Assembly (NCBI RefSeq): GCF_001421535.1
Contig: NZ_LMKN01000008.1
Span: forward strand, 1,020,980-1,084,979
Direction of reading: 5' to 3'
Length of the DNA: 64,000 nt
Origin: Sphingomonas sp. Leaf20
Lineage (GTDB): Bacteria; Pseudomonadota; Alphaproteobacteria; Sphingomonadales; Sphingomonadaceae
The stretch's first letter is position 1. Each line of letters starts with the position of its first letter. The notes under the pieces are model-generated. The model worked only from the letters and a program-made list of their open reading frames with translations, was not told the origin of the DNA and did no database searches. Positions 63,370-64,000 of this stretch are shown here, piece by piece. Made by a program: the position numbers and the translations under genes.

Positions 63370-63702
63370 TCAGCAGCAGGGGGTCAGTTCGGCGATGAGC
63401 GGCGCACACAGCTCGGCCGAGCTGGCACAGCAGTCCTTGATCAGGAACAGCGTCAGCGTGCGCAGCCCGTCCAGATCGGCGCGATAGATGATGGACCGGC
63501 TGTGCCGCTCGGAGCGCACGATGCCGGCGCGGGCGAGGATGCCGAGATGCGCGGACATGGTGTTCTGCGGCACGCCGAGCTGTCGGGCGATTTCGCCTGC
63601 CGCCATCCCGTCCGGCTCGTGTCGTACAAGCAGGCGGAACGCATCGAGGCGCGTATCCTGCGCGAGCGCCCCGAGCGCGGTAATTGCCAAGCCGATATCC
63701 AT
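63370..63702 (-). CDS. arsR: ArsR-type arsenic repressor with C-terminal Cys site
   Basis: The 110-residue winged-helix repressor shows ALAQDTRLDAFRLLV, GEIARQLGVPQNTMSAHLGILARAG and a wing (SERHSRSIIYRAD). The classical ELCVCDL metal site in helix 3 is absent. Instead Cys pairs sit at the C-terminus: Cys91, Cys92, Cys99, and Cys109, Cys110. This resembles the alternative As(III) site known from Acidithiobacillus ferrooxidans ArsR (Cys95, Cys96, Cys102). Binding of As(III) would release DNA and allow arsC and arsB expression. Confidence 0.92.
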   Translation of the reverse strand: MDIGLAITALGALAQDTRLDAFRLLVRHEPDGMAAGEIARQLGVPQNTMSAHLGILARAGIVRSERHSRSIIYRADLDGLRTLTLFLIKDCCASSAELCAPLIAELTPCC

Positions 63703-63729
63703 GTATCCAGCATAGCCGATATATCCGGC
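63691..63729 (-). promoter_or_regulatory. Candidate ArsR operator/promoter
   Basis: Two related sequences flank the arsR start: GCCGATATCC (63691-63700) and GCCGATATATCCGGC (63715-63729), the second an imperfect palindrome with GCCG/CGGC arms. On the minus strand, TATGCT (63709-63714) could be a -10 box. Confidence 0.4.
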
Positions 63730-63934
63730 AGGGCCAGCGCGTGTGTATGGAGCTAGCCTCGCATTGTACCCGCGCGACCGCGGGCCAGCCGGTTACCTCT
63801 CCCGTCACGGCATTCGCGAGCCGCAAGCCGGGCGGCAAAATCGGTCAAATCGCGGAGATGAACCGGCGTCCGACGTGGTAAGGCGAGGGAGGAGGCGTCA
63901 GCGTCCGTCAGTCGGTCGCAGCATTATTGAATGC

Positions 63935-63993
63935 GACGCTCGACCGGTAACCGACGGAGGCGCGTGCGTGGCGCGCCTCCGGTATCGAGCGTC
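63935..63993. repeat. Nested inverted repeat at the window end
   Basis: Inner arms CGGAGGCGCG (63955-63964) and CGCGCCTCCG (63972-63981) flank TGCGTGG, and outer arms GACGCTCGA (63935-63943) and TCGAGCGTC (63985-63993) enclose them. It may be a terminator for a gene beyond the window. The stretch 63730-63934 shows no gene. Confidence 0.55.
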
Positions 63994-64000
63994 AAAGCCG

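Overview
The window is high-GC DNA from an alphaproteobacterium, most likely a Sphingomonas-like member of the Sphingomonadales. Reasons are the gene orders popZ(DUF2497)-valS, mutM-rpsT-dnaA and secB divergent from tim44-mltA-smr, GANTC sites upstream of dnaA, the Asp-type HemB metal site, and the many STN-type TonB receptor, FecR and glycoside hydrolase genes usual in sphingomonads. These calls come from reading motifs and recalled synteny; no database search was run.

Layout. 1-11.6 kb: the 3' end of popZ, a LOV hybrid histidine kinase, valS, a MATE exporter, a lipid kinase divergent from hemB, a GNAT gene and a membrane spermidine-synthase-like gene that overlap tail to head, then a lipoprotein. 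11.6-12.5 kb: two identical tRNA-Arg(ACG), tRNA-Pro(CGG) and tRNA-Glu(CTC). 12.6-21.4 kb: class II DAHP synthase, a short membrane protein, a 2-hydroxyacid dehydrogenase, cysS, rpsU, an FKBP isomerase, a small signal/TM protein with an acidic tail, a metallophosphatase, a PDZ-M48 peptidase and a conserved hypothetical gene. 21.4-29.7 kb: ubiE, ubiB, a membrane protein and coaBC on the minus strand, with a nested inverted repeat between ubiE and ubiB; then mutM, rpsT and dnaA on the plus strand, with a dense cis-regulatory stretch before dnaA and a 28-bp-arm inverted repeat after it.

29.7-35.6 kb: secB-murJ-trpS (minus) diverges from tim44-mltA-smr (plus). Both groups serve envelope and protein-export functions. 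36.0-42.8 kb is an envelope and surface block: two pilin-like proteins, a usher and a chaperone in one operon; a coiled-coil lipoprotein followed by a divergent L,D-transpeptidase and a Rap1a-like protein; and a secreted protein carrying a TonB_C-like domain with the Pro/Val-rich tail on the wrong side.

43.6-53.1 kb is a fucose-glycan uptake and degradation locus on the minus strand: ECF sigma factor, FecR anti-sigma factor, STN-domain TonB receptor, GH95 and GH29 alpha-L-fucosidases. 53.1-56.0 kb is an accessory patch with two unrecognised secreted proteins, a truncated transposase start and a VOC protein. 56.3-60.7 kb holds a LytS/LytR-type two-component system followed by a DUF6265 protein and a large secreted esterase-fold protein that lacks the catalytic serine and carries two NTF2-like domains. 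60.8-63.7 kb has an SRPBCC gene and an arsR-arsC-arsB operon.

The least ordinary items are the serine-less esterase/NTF2 fusion, the lipoprotein-transpeptidase pair, the reversed TonB_C protein, the dnaA upstream region and the GH95 gene whose twin-arginine signal lies upstream of any standard start codon. No CRISPR array, complete insertion sequence or rRNA gene was seen.
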